Shown: positions 1 to 12,500 of the stretch, piece after piece
How the letters are laid out: every line of letters starts with the position of its first letter
Numbering within the stretch: the first letter of the stretch is position 1
Assembly (NCBI GenBank): GCA_020251025.1
Contig: JADCDI010000076.1
Location: 1-55,930, forward strand
Direction: 5' to 3'
Length of the DNA stretch: 55,930 nucleotides
Source: Rhodobacter sp.
Lineage (GTDB): Bacteria; Pseudomonadota; Alphaproteobacteria; Rhodobacterales; Rhodobacteraceae
Notes under the pieces: model-generated
The model's input: the letters and a program-made list of their open reading frames with translations, nothing else
The model's database searches: none
What the model was told of the DNA's origin: nothing
Translations under genes and position numbers: made by a program

Positions 1-225
1 GCCGCCGAACGCGGCATGCGCGCCATAGCCCTTGGCCGGAAGAACTACCTCTTCGTCGGTTCCGAGGCAGGTGGAAAGGCCGCCGCCATCGCATACACCT
101 TGATCGAAACAGCCAAACTGAACGCCGTCGATCCACAGGCCTGGCTCGCCGACACCCTCGCCCGTATCCCCGACTACAAGATCACCAAGGTCGACGACCT
201 GCTGCCTTGGAACTGGCGCGGATAG
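1..225 (+). CDS. tnpC: IS66 family transposase, C-terminal fragment (cut by window start)
   Basis: The frame is open from base 1 and ends at TAG 223-225, giving about 74 residues. Recognisable IS66 TnpC C-terminal signatures are GRKNYLFVGS, the TLIETAKLN segment, PQAWLADTLARIPDY and the closing LLPWNW. This region follows the DDE catalytic core in full-length IS66 transposases of about 510-540 residues. Only the tail is visible, so whether the complete gene is intact cannot be judged. It reads rightward, towards the 3' end of the giant adhesin gene. Confidence 0.88.
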   Translation, partial: AAERGMRAIALGRKNYLFVGSEAGGKAAAIAYTLIETAKLNAVDPQAWLADTLARIPDYKITKVDDLLPWNWRG

Positions 226-245
226 CGGTCAGGCCGGACGCTTAC
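1..245 (+). mobile_element. IS66-family element, right end
   Basis: The end of an IS66-type transposase reading frame is followed 14 bases after its stop by CGCTTAC at 239-245, the inward-facing form of the GTAAGCG tip typical of IS66 terminal inverted repeats. The element therefore appears to end at base 245; its left part lies outside the window. GATTTACG at 246-253 would be one copy of the 8-bp target duplication usual for this family, but the partner copy cannot be seen. Confidence 0.8.
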
Positions 246-354
246 GATTTACGGGCAACGACGCCCCGTTGATTTCATTGATTTCCGTATCTTGAATCTA
301 GGGGCAACGCGACACCAGACCCGACGCTTCCCACGCTTCGTCACAAACCACCCC

Positions 355-387
355 GATAGTGTCCATTATCCGATAGTGGACGCTATC
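355..387. repeat. 16-bp imperfect inverted repeat
   Basis: The arms 355-370 and 372-387 both begin GATAGTG and are separated by one base. Each is the reverse complement of the other except at two positions. The structure lies between the IS66 end and the adhesin gene. It could be a recombination or protein-binding site or the scar of an older insertion; the sequence alone does not decide. Confidence 0.55.
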
Positions 388-409
388 CTCTACGCAGCAG
401 AACCGGCAG

Positions 410-426
410 AGCGGTCAGGCCAGACG
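410..426. repeat. Second copy of the IS66-end subterminal sequence
   Basis: Bases 410-426 match 224-240, the inner part of the IS66 right inverted repeat, at 16 of 17 positions (core AGCGGTCAGGCC). The terminal CGCTTAC is degraded here (GGTTGCGG follows). This suggests a decayed end of a related IS66 element, or a repeat used by the transposase, about 180 bp beyond the intact end. Confidence 0.5.
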
Positions 427-585
427 GTTGCGGAATGCAAGGGCGGCGCGAACAGGTCCTTTTGACCTGACGCGGCCATGACGACGCGAGGACGGCTGAA
501 CATTCGTCCGGACCCAGCCACAGTCCAGCGTCGTGGACACAAAGATAGGGGTGTGTCCAAAACGATGATCGCAAACCCAGACCCA

Positions 586-3500
586 TCATAGCGACGCGCG
601 AACCAACGGCAGGCGCGGAGCGAATTGATCGTCGTCGGCAGTCGGGCCACCCACAGGGATCGCGCCTTCAAAGAGCGGCGCGATTATCCCAGGGGTGCCG
701 AAGTTCCGCAGGAATGAGTTCACCATGACCTGAGTCTCGGCACCAACGCTGAAGACAAAGCCCTGCCCACCGTTGAACCCTACGCCACCAAGCTTTCGGT
801 TAAGCCCGAAGCTGTTTGGAGTGGCGAGGTCAATTTCGTTCTCTAGCAGGAAGGACAATTCCCCAATCACGGGCTGACCGTTGACGAAGCGCATTGCCAG
901 AAGCTGGGCATCTGCCTTGGTTTCAAGCGTGCGGTAGGTATGGACTGCCAGCAGGTCGAAGGTGCGCTGCCGGAACCAGACATCGGAAGAGATCGTGATG
1001 TCTTGCCCGATTAGCGCGGGCCCGGCATGGGTGATCTCTCCGCCCGAGAGGCGGGCGAATTCGATCATCAGGATGCCGGAGGCCGTTGACAGGCGCGGGT
1101 TTTCCGGCCGCGTCTTGGCGATCAGCCGATCTGCGAGCAGGGGCCTAACATCGCGGAACGGATCGGTCAGCGCGACTTCAGGGCCATCCCCTATAGAGTG
1201 GAGCCCGACTTGTGCTGCCGACTGCCCGTCATGCCCGGCCACCACCAGACGCAAACCATCGCCTGGCGTTACGTCATAAAGAAGGGTGTCGATCACACTG
1301 TCTGCGAAGACGCTGATCCGATCGCCGACATTGGCAAGGCCAACCGTTGCCACCGAACCAGCGCCGGTCGCTTGCAGACGCAGGTTACGGGGGCTGGATG
1401 CGACATAGGTGCCGTAGCGCGTCGGCGCGTCATCGACCAGCCGGAGGCCGATTTCGTCCGCGATATCGATGGAACTGCGGCCGATCACGTTTATGTCCAG
1501 CCGACCAACAGCCGTGACTTCCATGCTGCCGCCCGCGCCCAGCAGACCGGCTGTCAGGATGCCGGACTCGACGGTCAGGACCGTATCGCCAAGCTGCGAG
1601 ATGGCAGCAGCCACCCGCAGATCGCCCGCGAACTCGGTCAGGGCAAGCCGGTCGCGGGCCAGAAGCCAGACTTCGGCGTTGGATTCGGTATCGACACGCA
1701 TCGCATCGGCTTCGGCCATCCCACCGAGACGCCCGCCAAAGGCGAACAGTTTGAGCAGACGCCCGTCAACGCGGACCGCGTCACCCGTCAGAGATCCGCC
1801 CGACCCGATCACGACCGTCCCGCCCGATGCGGTGACACGTTTGAGCACCGTGTCACCCTTTGTGTAGAGATCGACGTTCCCGTTGGATGAGATGATCTGT
1901 TCGACCGTGATGCCCGAATCTTCGCGCAGATGCGTGTCGCCGTTGGCCACAATGCTGTCGATGCGGTCCAGATCGACCCGAACGCCCGTCGGTCCCGTGT
2001 TGCGGATGCTGCCAATGCGGAGCGTGGTCAGCGCGCCTGCCGCATTCGCATTCAGCAGGACCTTTGGCTGCGCGCCGACCGAGAGTTCGCCCGCCACGCC
2101 AAGATAGAGCGCTGCGTCGGTCGCATTGCCGGTGACGATGCTGTTTGCATCGCCAAAAGCCGCGTCGCCGGTGACGACAAAACGCACCGTGCCCGGTTGC
2201 GTTTCGACTTTAATCCCGTCGGTAGTCTCAAGATCGCCGTCGAACAGGGCATCGACATCGCCCGTCGCCGACAGGACAGAGCCGCGCAGGATCGCATCCT
2301 CGACCCGCATCCGAACACCTGTCGCGCCGAATATGCCGCCCGATTGCAGATCGATAGCGGCAGTCTGTGCCACTACATCGACCAGTTTGCCGGTGGGGCC
2401 GGTGCTGATGCTGTTGATCGTGATGTCACGGTCACGCAGCAACAGATAGGTGCTGCCCGCGACCGCATTGGCCATGAGCGCGCCAGCAGTGATGTCGATG
2501 CGCTGAGAGGTGCCGCCCAGGTCACGCCCGGCCAGCAGATCGGCACGTTCTGCGATGATCCGACCTTCGGTCATGTCGCGACCAACCTCGAAGCGGGCGC
2601 TTGCGATGGACTGCGCCAGCCCCAATGACAGGTCACGGGTCACGATAACATCGGTCACCGAAATCGCTGACAGGTTCATCACCAAATTGTCGATCCGCAG
2701 GTCGCCGTCATCTTGCAACCAGAGCGCGGTGTTGGCCGTCGGGTTGGCAATCGGTGAGCCCAGATCGTCAGAGCGGTAGTCCAGAGTGGTGATCGTGGAC
2801 ACAAGCCGTTTTGACGGGCTGCCATAGGCGCCGCCGGTCGTTACCTCCAGCCGACCGCCTGCGATATCGGTGCCGGTGGAGCCAGCCACGTCGATCCCCG
2901 AGGGGGTGACCTGCACAAAGGTGCTGTCCGCCCCGAAGATTATCGTATCGGCCCCGACAAGTGACAGCAGCCTGCCCTTGGCCATCACGAGCGAGCCACC
3001 CCGTGCGATGCGCGCGCTTTCCAGCCGCAGGGCGGTGAAGCCCTTGACAAAGGCATTGCCGGATGTTGCCGTGACGGCCAACGTGCCAAGTGGATCAGAT
3101 GTTTCCACCCCGACAGAGGCCGCCGCCGTTCCCACTGATTGACCCGAAAGCAGGACAGAAGTCGCGATCACGCGCGCCACATCCGTGCCGACGACATCAA
3201 GAATCGCGCCATTTGGAGCCCGCAATGCCACCCGACCGCGCGCGAAAACCTCGCGCAGGGGCAGGTCGCCGGCGGGTGCCGTGATAAAAATGCCGTTCTC
3301 GGCCCGCGCCGTAAGGTTGCCGGCGGGGGCCACTGCAACCGTCAGCGGACGGTCGGCCGCACCGATGCCGCCACGGGTTCCGGCTTCCAGAACAAGGATG
3401 CCGCCGCTGATGGTGGCAGGGACCCCGCTGGACACGTCGGTGATGTTGCCATCTGTGCGGATCGTCACGCGACCGGAGCCGACGACCTCGGCCAATGCGG

Positions 3501-6500
3501 CGGCACTTTCGGAGCCGATGAAGATTTCGGATTCCGCCGAAATCACGCGCAGCGCGCCCGTTGCGTTGCCTTGGGCATTGATCGAGGTGAACAGGAAATT
3601 CACGTCTTCGGCCCGCCGGATGCGCAGAGTGCTGTCAGCCCCGATTGTGATGTCGTCCCGCTCTGCGCTGAACAGAACCGCAAGATCGGTTTCGGTCAGT
3701 TCGGCACCGCTTGCGATCACCTGATCGGGCAGTTCCTCGCCCACGCGGCCTTTAGCGCGCAGGATGATGTCGCCTTGGGCGATGACATTGGGGTCTTCGA
3801 CGCGGATCGTAGTGTCCGAGGTCCGACGCACCAGATCCGACCGCAGGGCGCGGGTCAGTTCGCGGTCTGTCCAGACCAGACCTTCGAGCGCACCGCCTGG
3901 CTGTTCCAGCGCGGCGATTTCCGCGGGGGAGAGCGTGATGACGCGCGTCGTGTCATAGGTTGCTTCGGCGTTCCACTGATCGAAAAGCGCCTGCCGTTCA
4001 GCCACATAGGCGTCGATGCGGGCTTGGGTCCAGCCAGGTATCACCGTGCCGTCTGTCAGGACCGTGTCGCGCAACAGGGCTGCTTGCAGATCGGGATCGA
4101 TCACATAGGTCGCGCTGGTGCCGGTGCCGCGCTGGCGCCAGTAGGCGTGATAAAGGCCCGTGCGTTCTGTCTCGATGCGCGCGATTTCGGTTGCGCGGCG
4201 TTCGGCCACCTTGGCCCCATTCAGCCCAAGATCACCGGTCCAAAGCGTGCGCAGCTCTTCCAAGGTGCGGATGTCGCGGCGTTCCACGTTGTTGCGGTCA
4301 AGGATGCTGCCGTCATTTGCAATCACGGTCGCGTTGCCCGCGACGGCCCGCACTTCGACGAGGCCAAGGTCGCCCGTCATCTCTTCGACCGTCACGTTCT
4401 GGCCTGCATAGGCAGTCAGGTTCCCGTTCTGGGTGTCGATGCGGAAGGGCGTGGCTTCGGTACCGATGCTGCCATCTTCGGCGCGCAGGGCGATGTTCGA
4501 GCCGATCACGCGCGAGTCGTTGATCTGGATGAGGTTGTTCTTCGCGACCAGCCGTATGGAACCGGCCTTTGCTGTCTCTGCCGATCCGGGGCGCTGAATC
4601 GTCTCTGCCGCAGCAAGGCGCATGTCGCCATTGATCTCGCGCACATCGATGCGGTTTCCGGCAACCAGGCTGAGCTGCGATGTCGCAGTCTGGTCGATGC
4701 GCAGTTCCCCCGTCGCGCCGCGAATGTCTTGGGCGGCCTCAAGGCTTAGGTTCCCCGTGGTCAGCACAACATCTGGGCTTGCCGTCAGGATGGACCCGGC
4801 GGCTGATGTTACCGATGTCTTGCCAAGCTGGTTCAGCACCGTGTTCGAGAAGATCACGTTGCCCACGCTGGAGATGTCGATATCGGGTGAATCAAAGCCG
4901 TTGAAGAAGACCTCGATGGCGTAATCCGCTTTCAGACGGTGCTGGTAGTACTGGTTGGTGACGACTGTTTCTGTCCATTCGAAATGCCTCCAGCCAGAGC
5001 CCACTTTCCACCATCTGACGGAATCGTGGGTTTTGACATCATCCGTTCGGGTAAAGCTGCTACGGACAGAGAGGCCCGTGACAAGATAACCGTAATCCGA
5101 CTCCGGACGAGATGCACCGACATAGGGAGCGATGCCCAAGGATTCGGTTGTTGCCGTCGTGTTGACAGTAACATTGACGACCTTGTCGGTCTTCGAGCCG
5201 GTGATCCCGATGATGATCAGTTCTTCGCGGCGGCGCTGGATGGTCGTGGTGGTCTGTTCCGCCGTGACGATGATCAGGTCACGGTCGGCCAGCGGCGCAT
5301 AACTTGCAGAGCGACCGTCATTGTCGGTGAATTCGCCCACCAGTCTGGTCGGGCGGACGACGCTGATTGTCCGGTCTGAGCCGTCGGGGTTAGTCCCGAT
5401 CACAACCGTTTGCGTGGACTCGGCTCCGTTGACGTTGTCGAACACCCGCATCACCGACCCGCTGCGCCGGAATTCAGTAACCAGAGGCACCCGCACTCCG
5501 TTCAGGACATAAGATTTCGCCGTATCCGTGATGCGGACAAGTCCCTCCAGCCCGCTCGATCCGTCGCTTTCGGCACCCAGATCGATCCGCTTCAGGACAA
5601 GGTCAGTGGTGATCCCGCTGACGATCTTGATGCGCCCGAAACCGTCGAGCGCCTCTATCCGACCGGCGCCGGTTGAGATGAGGTTTCCGGTAATGACCAC
5701 CTCGCCGCCGCGAACGAACATATCGGCGATTTCGACCTGGTTGGTTTCGAAGTTGTAATAGACCTTGACGTTGGTGTTGGCCGAAATGCCGCCAGCATTC
5801 GTGAAATCGCTGCGTGCGGGGAAGGCCGTGTCGAACAGAAGTCTCCGCCCCGTACCCCCAGCCTGGCGCAGTGCTTCAAGCTCTGTCTCCAGGCTTGCCA
5901 GCAGAGTGACTTCGAAATTGCCCGTGCCGGCCTGAATCAGCCCGTTCACATTCAGCGTATCGGCCGAGATATAGACATTCCGGCCAGCGCGGAGCCCTGT
6001 CGTGGCCTGAGCGATGTTGAAGGCGGGCAGGACCGGGCCCAAGAAGCCGTTGCTGCCGACTTGATAGGTCTGGGGATTGTTGCCGAAGAGTTGCAGCCAG
6101 AACCGCATGGAGTTCTGGTTGGCCGCGAAATAATCGGCGTATTGGCCGACCGGATCGCCACCAACGTTGCGGACACCGGGCACATAGCCGATCACAACAT
6201 CGTTCTGCGCCGAGATATCGATTGTGCGCGCCGACACGTCACCGCGGATATCCACCGATCCTTCGTTGGAATTGACCAGAGCCGTGCCGCGCAGGTTTAC
6301 GACGTCGCCATTAAGGATGATGGTGCCATCACCCCGCGGCGTGCCGCCAGCCAGCAAATCGGGCGTGAAGGTCACGATCTCGATCTTGGGTTCGGTATCC
6401 TTGTCATCGGCCACGACAGAAAGCGCATAGGGCGCGACGCGGAACTTGGAGAGCCGCTGAAGATCAGCCGCCGTAGACACCGAAACATCGTTCAGGCTGA

Positions 6501-9500
6501 TGCGTCCGCCTTCACGGTTGACGATTTCGATATCCGAGGTTCGCAGCCATGCACCGTTCTTGACCCAAAGGGTTACGCGCGCTTCACCCGGGGCGTAAAG
6601 CTCGCCCGTTGCAGCGCCTTCGACCCAGTCGGCGCGCATTATGATGTTCCCTTCGGCGGCTGTGATCGGGCCGACACGGATTTCGTCGACAGAGACGGCG
6701 CCAAGCGCAGCCTGACGCAGGATGAGAGTGTCGCGCTCTGCCTCCCAGGCGGTTCTTGCTGCCGGGTCGGCGGTCACAAGCGCCGTATTGCTCAGATAGC
6801 TGTTCAGGACATTGATCCGGTCTTGCAGGTCTTGCGCGGGCTGCACATTCAGAAGGGCCGTGAATGTGATGTCGCGGGCGAGGTCGATGCTGAAGCCTTC
6901 GCTCTCGTTGACATTCACATAGGTTCGGATGCCATTGACGTTCCGCTCGTCAAGGATCAGGACCTGCTGACTGCGGTCGCCCGACCGGACGCTGCCGTTT
7001 ACGATGATCCCGTCATCCGACAGATCGGTGGCGCTTCCCGTTTCGATATCCAGACTGACCGGATCACCGCCGAAGGCCTGCGAGATGGCACTGCCGATTT
7101 CGGCCAGCACTTCGCGGTAAAGATCCTTGCCGCGGCCGTATCCGACGATGGACCGGCTGCCTGCCTCGGACAGAAGATAGATGTCGCGCACCGAAGTTAC
7201 CCGTGCGCCTGCGTCGATCTGGATGCGTGAAACGGTATCCGCCTTGGCATCCGCGACCGGCGGCACATTGATCGGGAACGCCGTTTTGTTATAGGCGCGC
7301 GCTTCGGACCGGGTCACGACAGACTGCACGCCGGACCGGAACCCGCCAGCGACGAGCCTTACATCCTCGAGCGAGGTGACCAGCGACCCGGCACCGAGCC
7401 TGATTTCGTTACGGGCGTTATAGGTCGCCCGTGCAATGGACGTCGCTGCCCCGGCAAGACCGTAGGAATTTGAATTGACATCCGACAGAACATTGGCGTT
7501 GCCGCCATTGTAAAGCACCACTTCGCCCAGACCCTGGATCAGCGCGCTGCCGACCGACAGGATCGCGTCGTTGCGGCCCACTGTCACGGTCGAATCCCCG
7601 ACCGGCACTGCCACCGCACCCCCGGCATCCAGCCGCAGCTTGTCTGCCACTTTCATGTTCGTGGTGATGCCGACAAGGAAGTCGCCAGGGTTTGCCTTGC
7701 TTCCCGATTGGATGACCTTCACGCCATTGCCGATGTTCAGGTTCGTCACGGCGTTCACTGTCACGGTGGACACGATGGCCGCCACATCGATCACGCCGCC
7801 CGACGCCGACTTGACGTTATACTCGCCGGTCGGGCGCGTTACCGTCGTTGCGGCGCGGAGGTCCAGGTTGGGGGCAAGCAGCATCATGTCACCGGCGAAC
7901 AGCGTCTGCACCGTGTCATCGACAGTGGTTGTGCTTCGCGCACCCGATGCACCGATCAGTGCCCCGCTGGTATTGTCGATCGTGCTGCCGACCGTCGTGT
8001 TGCCTGCGGCCGAAATATCCATCCGGCCTGCAAGATCGACCAATCCGGAACTGATGGCCGTCGTGCGGTTTGCAGCCCCGATCCTGGTGATCGTGTTCGA
8101 CCGCGTCGCCACCGTTGTCGCACCTCCAGCGCCCGTCACCAGACCGCCCTGTCCCGAGGTGACCTCGGCCGCGTAAGAGGCACCGTTCACCGAGGCGATG
8201 GTCAGGTTGCGCCGGATGGCGAATGTTCCACCTTCAACAATCGCCCGCACGGTGGATGTCTGCCCTGCCGATTGACCGCTGCTGGCCAGCGTGGCGCCGA
8301 CTGCGGCAAGCCCGAAAACGCGGCCCGTGGCCGTCGCTTTCGCTGCGGCTTGGCTGGCATTCGCCTGAACCGTCATGTCATCCGCCGCGACGGTGGCGCC
8401 GTCGAAGGCGACTGTCAGATCGTGGTCCATGAAGGTTCGCGCATCTGAACCGTTGCCCGCAACGAGCGCGCCCGACGAAGACTCTGCCTGCGCTTGCACA
8501 TTGAACGATCCGGTTTTGCGCAGTTCGGTTTGGATCAGGATCGTGGCACCCGCCAAGGTGCCGCCCTTGACGCTTGTCACGAGGGTCGAAGCAAGCGAGC
8601 TTGTCGCGACAGAGGCACCCACGGCCAGCGCGCCCACCGAAACGCCCCTCGCGTTGGCATTTGCCACGGCGGTCGAGATGTTCGACAGCCGGATTGACCG
8701 CGCGCTGAGGATCAAGCGTTCGGACATGATCTCTGACCGACCGGCGTTTCTCGCTGTCGCGACCGAGCCGTTTCCGGCGACGATCCCACCTGCGACGCCC
8801 TCTGCCGTGGCGCTGACGCTGCTGTTGTCGATTGCGGAGGCGAGGAAGCCGAAGGCGTCGATCCGCGTGTCATCCGCCGCGCCGCCTATGACGACCGAGG
8901 TAAGGCCCGTGCTTTGCGCGTCGGCTACGGCTGCGCCGATACCCGCGACGCCCGAGACCGCCGCGCCCCTGACACGTGCCGTGGCCGTGTCGATGCGACC
9001 TGCGCGAAGGGTCACGAGATTCGAATTGACACTGCGAATCCCTCCGATTGCCACGCCTTCGCCAAGCGCCGTGCGGCTGGTAGAGTTCAGCCGGACCACC
9101 GACACACCGGCATTGATGCTTGCGCCCGTCGATGCCGCCAGTGCAGCCACTTCGCTGTCCACTGCGATCTGGTTGTCGCGGCCCGCCACAAGCGCCAGCA
9201 ATTCGATGCTGCCATCTGAAAGCAGGCGGCTGTTGCGCCCGATGCGGATTTCGCTTGCGGTTGAGACTGTTGCTGTGGCGACAGCTGCGGTCAGGCCAAT
9301 GCCGCCTACCGCAAGGGCTCCGACACGTTGCGTGACGCCGAGCTGGGCGCGGCTTTGCATCTCGATGCCAAGATCTCCGCTGATCAGCGCGTTTTCGCCC
9401 ACCAGAACGCCGATCTGGTCTGTTCCGGGCGCACCTGTCACGTTGACGCCCTGCCGCACGGCAACAGCGGAGTTGCGTGCAGAGCCGCCCCCAGCGAAGC

Positions 9501-12500
9501 TGGCGACCTCGGCCGCGCTTCCGCGCGAAGAGTCGACGGACCCGGATTGGTCATCGCCCAATGCGGTCTGGACTTGTGCGAGGAGTTCGTCGCGCCGCTC
9601 TGCCGAAGTGTCGGTTCTGCCGCCCATGTCAACGACAGAAACAGCGCCCGAAATCCCGCCGATGCCTGCGGAAAGCGCCGCGACCGAGCTTGAAACCTGG
9701 CGGTCGGCCGAGGCGTTCATCAGCACGCCCTGGGTTGCCCGCAGAACAGCACTTTCACCTACTGCGACTGAGCTCGTCGCAGCAAAGCTTGCGACATCCA
9801 AGGTTGCGCCGACACCCAAGCCTGCGGCGGCACCCAGTGAACCGCTCCGCCCTGTCAGATCGGTTATTTCGGTTGCCCGCATGATGAGCAGCCCCCGCAC
9901 CGGAGCATCGGGATCGACACCGGCCACGATGGTGCTGCGCGAGCCGATCGCAACACGGGTGGTGGTTTTCACGACATTGACGTTCGCCGCGATGGCGATG
10001 GCGCCGGAAAAGCCTAAACCCGCACTGACCGCCACCAGATCGGTGGTGTTGTTCGTTGCGGCATCGATCGTCACACCGGTGAGGCCCAAAAGCGATGTCA
10101 CCGCCGTTGTAGTCGCGACCGCGTCCTGCTCGATATAAGTCAGACTGGAGGTGCGGACTTCGGAGGTGGATTGCAACACGTTGACGATCAGCCCACCGGC
10201 CAGCGCAATATTTGCGGCCCCCAGACCGCCCACCCGTGCGCGAAGCCGGTTGTCGATATCGGACCTGATCCGCAGTGCCCCGTCGGCCACCAAGGTCGAT
10301 CCGCGCAGGTCGATCCGCGAAGCCGAGTTGACGACATTCACCGCCACGGCACCAGCCGCGCTGAAATAGCCGCCTGCCGCTGACACGACCCAGTTTTCCA
10401 GATCGGTGCGTGATTTCGTGTTCAGGTCGATGTTTCTTGCCGCCCTGACCGCCGAGAAATCCAAAATGATTTCGGACTGGCTGCCCGAGATGTTCGTTCC
10501 GGCTGCCGCACCGACCGACAGGCTGGTAGAAATGGTCGCCGCCACGTTGAAGGTGCGGATAAGGCTTTCGGTTTGGGCGGAGAGGATCGATTCCTGTGCC
10601 GCATTTGCCGTGGTAAAGCCGATTTCTTCCGACGAGTTGACGTTGACCTGCCCTGCCCCTGCGGTCGTTCCGTCACCAAGGCGCACACGCGCCGTATCCG
10701 ACAGGATGGCAAAGCCAAAGACGCCGGAGAGGGCGGTTCCACCAGCAGCAGCGGTGACGGTCAGGCTGTTGGCGCGGCTTCGGGCGAAGGCGTCGATGGC
10801 CACGCCGTTAAAGGTGCGGGTCCCGTCGGCGATGGCTGCGCCCACGATACCCGATTGACCCAGACCCACCACGCTGGACTGTCCGTTGATTTCCACTTCT
10901 GCGGTATTCGAAAAATCGTTTACCGATACGGCGGCACCGATACCTGCCGATCCGACAGAGAAGTTCAGGTTGATATCTGGAACGAAATCATCTGCCAGTT
11001 CGTCCGTATCCGCGCTGGTGCCGAACCGGCTTGTCGTCAATGACCGTGCAGAAACGAGCACGCTGCCGCGTGCCAGCACGTCGGTCGGCACCGTAGCCGC
11101 GTTTGCAGGGCGGCCCCCTGCATCGCGCACAGTCACCCGGACCGTGTTCAGCGCACGGTTCGCAAACGCGGTGCCGGTGAATGACACCCCGCCCGACGCG
11201 GCTGCGCCCATTGCAAAGCCCGTGAAGCCGGTTTCGGCGCGGGCCAGAAGCTTTACATTGCCGTCGGCCCGCACAAGAGCCGAGGCGAGGTCAACCGTTA
11301 CGCCCACGCGCGAGACGTTGGTCGCGATGCCCAGACCGGCGCTGGCAAAGCCAGATCCCGCCAGAACCCCGGCTCTCGCCGTCATGTCGCCTTCTGTTAT
11401 GGCACTGATATCGAGCGACGAGGCGCGCACCGTGGCGTTCCGCAGCGCAGCTGTCACAGAGCCTTCGGCCACGTTGATGGCGAAGCTGCCGCCAAAGGCG
11501 CCCTTGCCGCCGACGGCCGCTGCGATGACAAGCGTTTCGATATCCGTCGTACGCTGCGCCGCGAGCGTCAGCGCGCCGGCATCCAGCAGCGGGCGGTCCA
11601 CCTGCCCGGTGCTGGATGCCGTGTCGAGTGTCACGTTGTCGATCAGCGCCTCGACATCATCCGACAGAACGGTGACGGCAAAGGCACCGCCTACACCGGC
11701 GACACCGCCGATGCCTGCCGCGCCGCCCAATGCCTTGACGCTGCCCGATTGCGTTGCGCGCAGGGTCACGTCCCCTCCAAGCGTTGTCAGAGTCGCTGCC
11801 GTGACCGATCCGCTTTGATCGCTGTCTGTGGCGCGGATGCGGGCGCTTGTTGTGCGGTCCATGATATTGACAACGATCGAACCGGCACCGCCAAAGGTAC
11901 CCGCTCCGCCACCGGCGAAGCCCAGGGTCTCGATCCGGCCCTGTTGATCGGCCAGCACAGAGAGGCCGGTCCCCCCGGTCGAAACATTCGCGCCTTCACC
12001 TAGTTCAAGGATCGCCTCTGTCCGCCCCAAAATCAGGTTCAGGGCTACACCTGCGCCCACGCCAGCCGTGCCGCTGCCCGCTATGCCGCCTGCCAGAGAC
12101 CGAATGCCCGGATTGTCTGCATCGCCCGCGCGTTCGGTGGCCGATACCGTGATGCCGGTCACGTCGGTCGTGCCGCCGGACAGCGCCAAACGGGCACCCG
12201 TGGTGCCGCCGATGGTTGGCACTGTTGCGGCCACGCCTGTCCTTGTGGTGAGGCTGGTGAGGCTGGCCGACTGCGCGGCCAGAACTTCGTTCCTGCCGGA
12301 TGTGGCAGGATCATCTTCGCCATCCTCGGGATTGGCGGGGCGGCTGGTTGCGGGAACTTCGGGTGTCGCTGCACCCTTTACGCCGATCTGTGTATAGACC
12401 AGAGAGGGGGCCGCAGCCACATTGCCCGATGCCGCGCCGGACACGGCAATAGCGTCGATGGCTGATGAGCCCCGCGCCTCCACGGCAAGATTGGCACCAT

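Larger units (their letters stand above)
246..585. other. Intergenic region between IS66 end and adhesin gene
   Basis: No convincing gene is visible in these 340 bases. The region holds an imperfect inverted repeat (355-387), a second IS66-end-like sequence (410-426), and a weak stem GGACAC/GTGTCC (535-540 with 553-558) just beyond the stop of the leftward adhesin gene. That stem has no U-tract in the leftward direction, so I do not call it a terminator. Confidence 0.5.

Noticed and set aside
535-558. Hairpin GGACAC/GTGTCC as terminator of the TPS operon
   Set aside because: The stem is only 6 bp with a 12-base loop and no U-tract in the direction of transcription.
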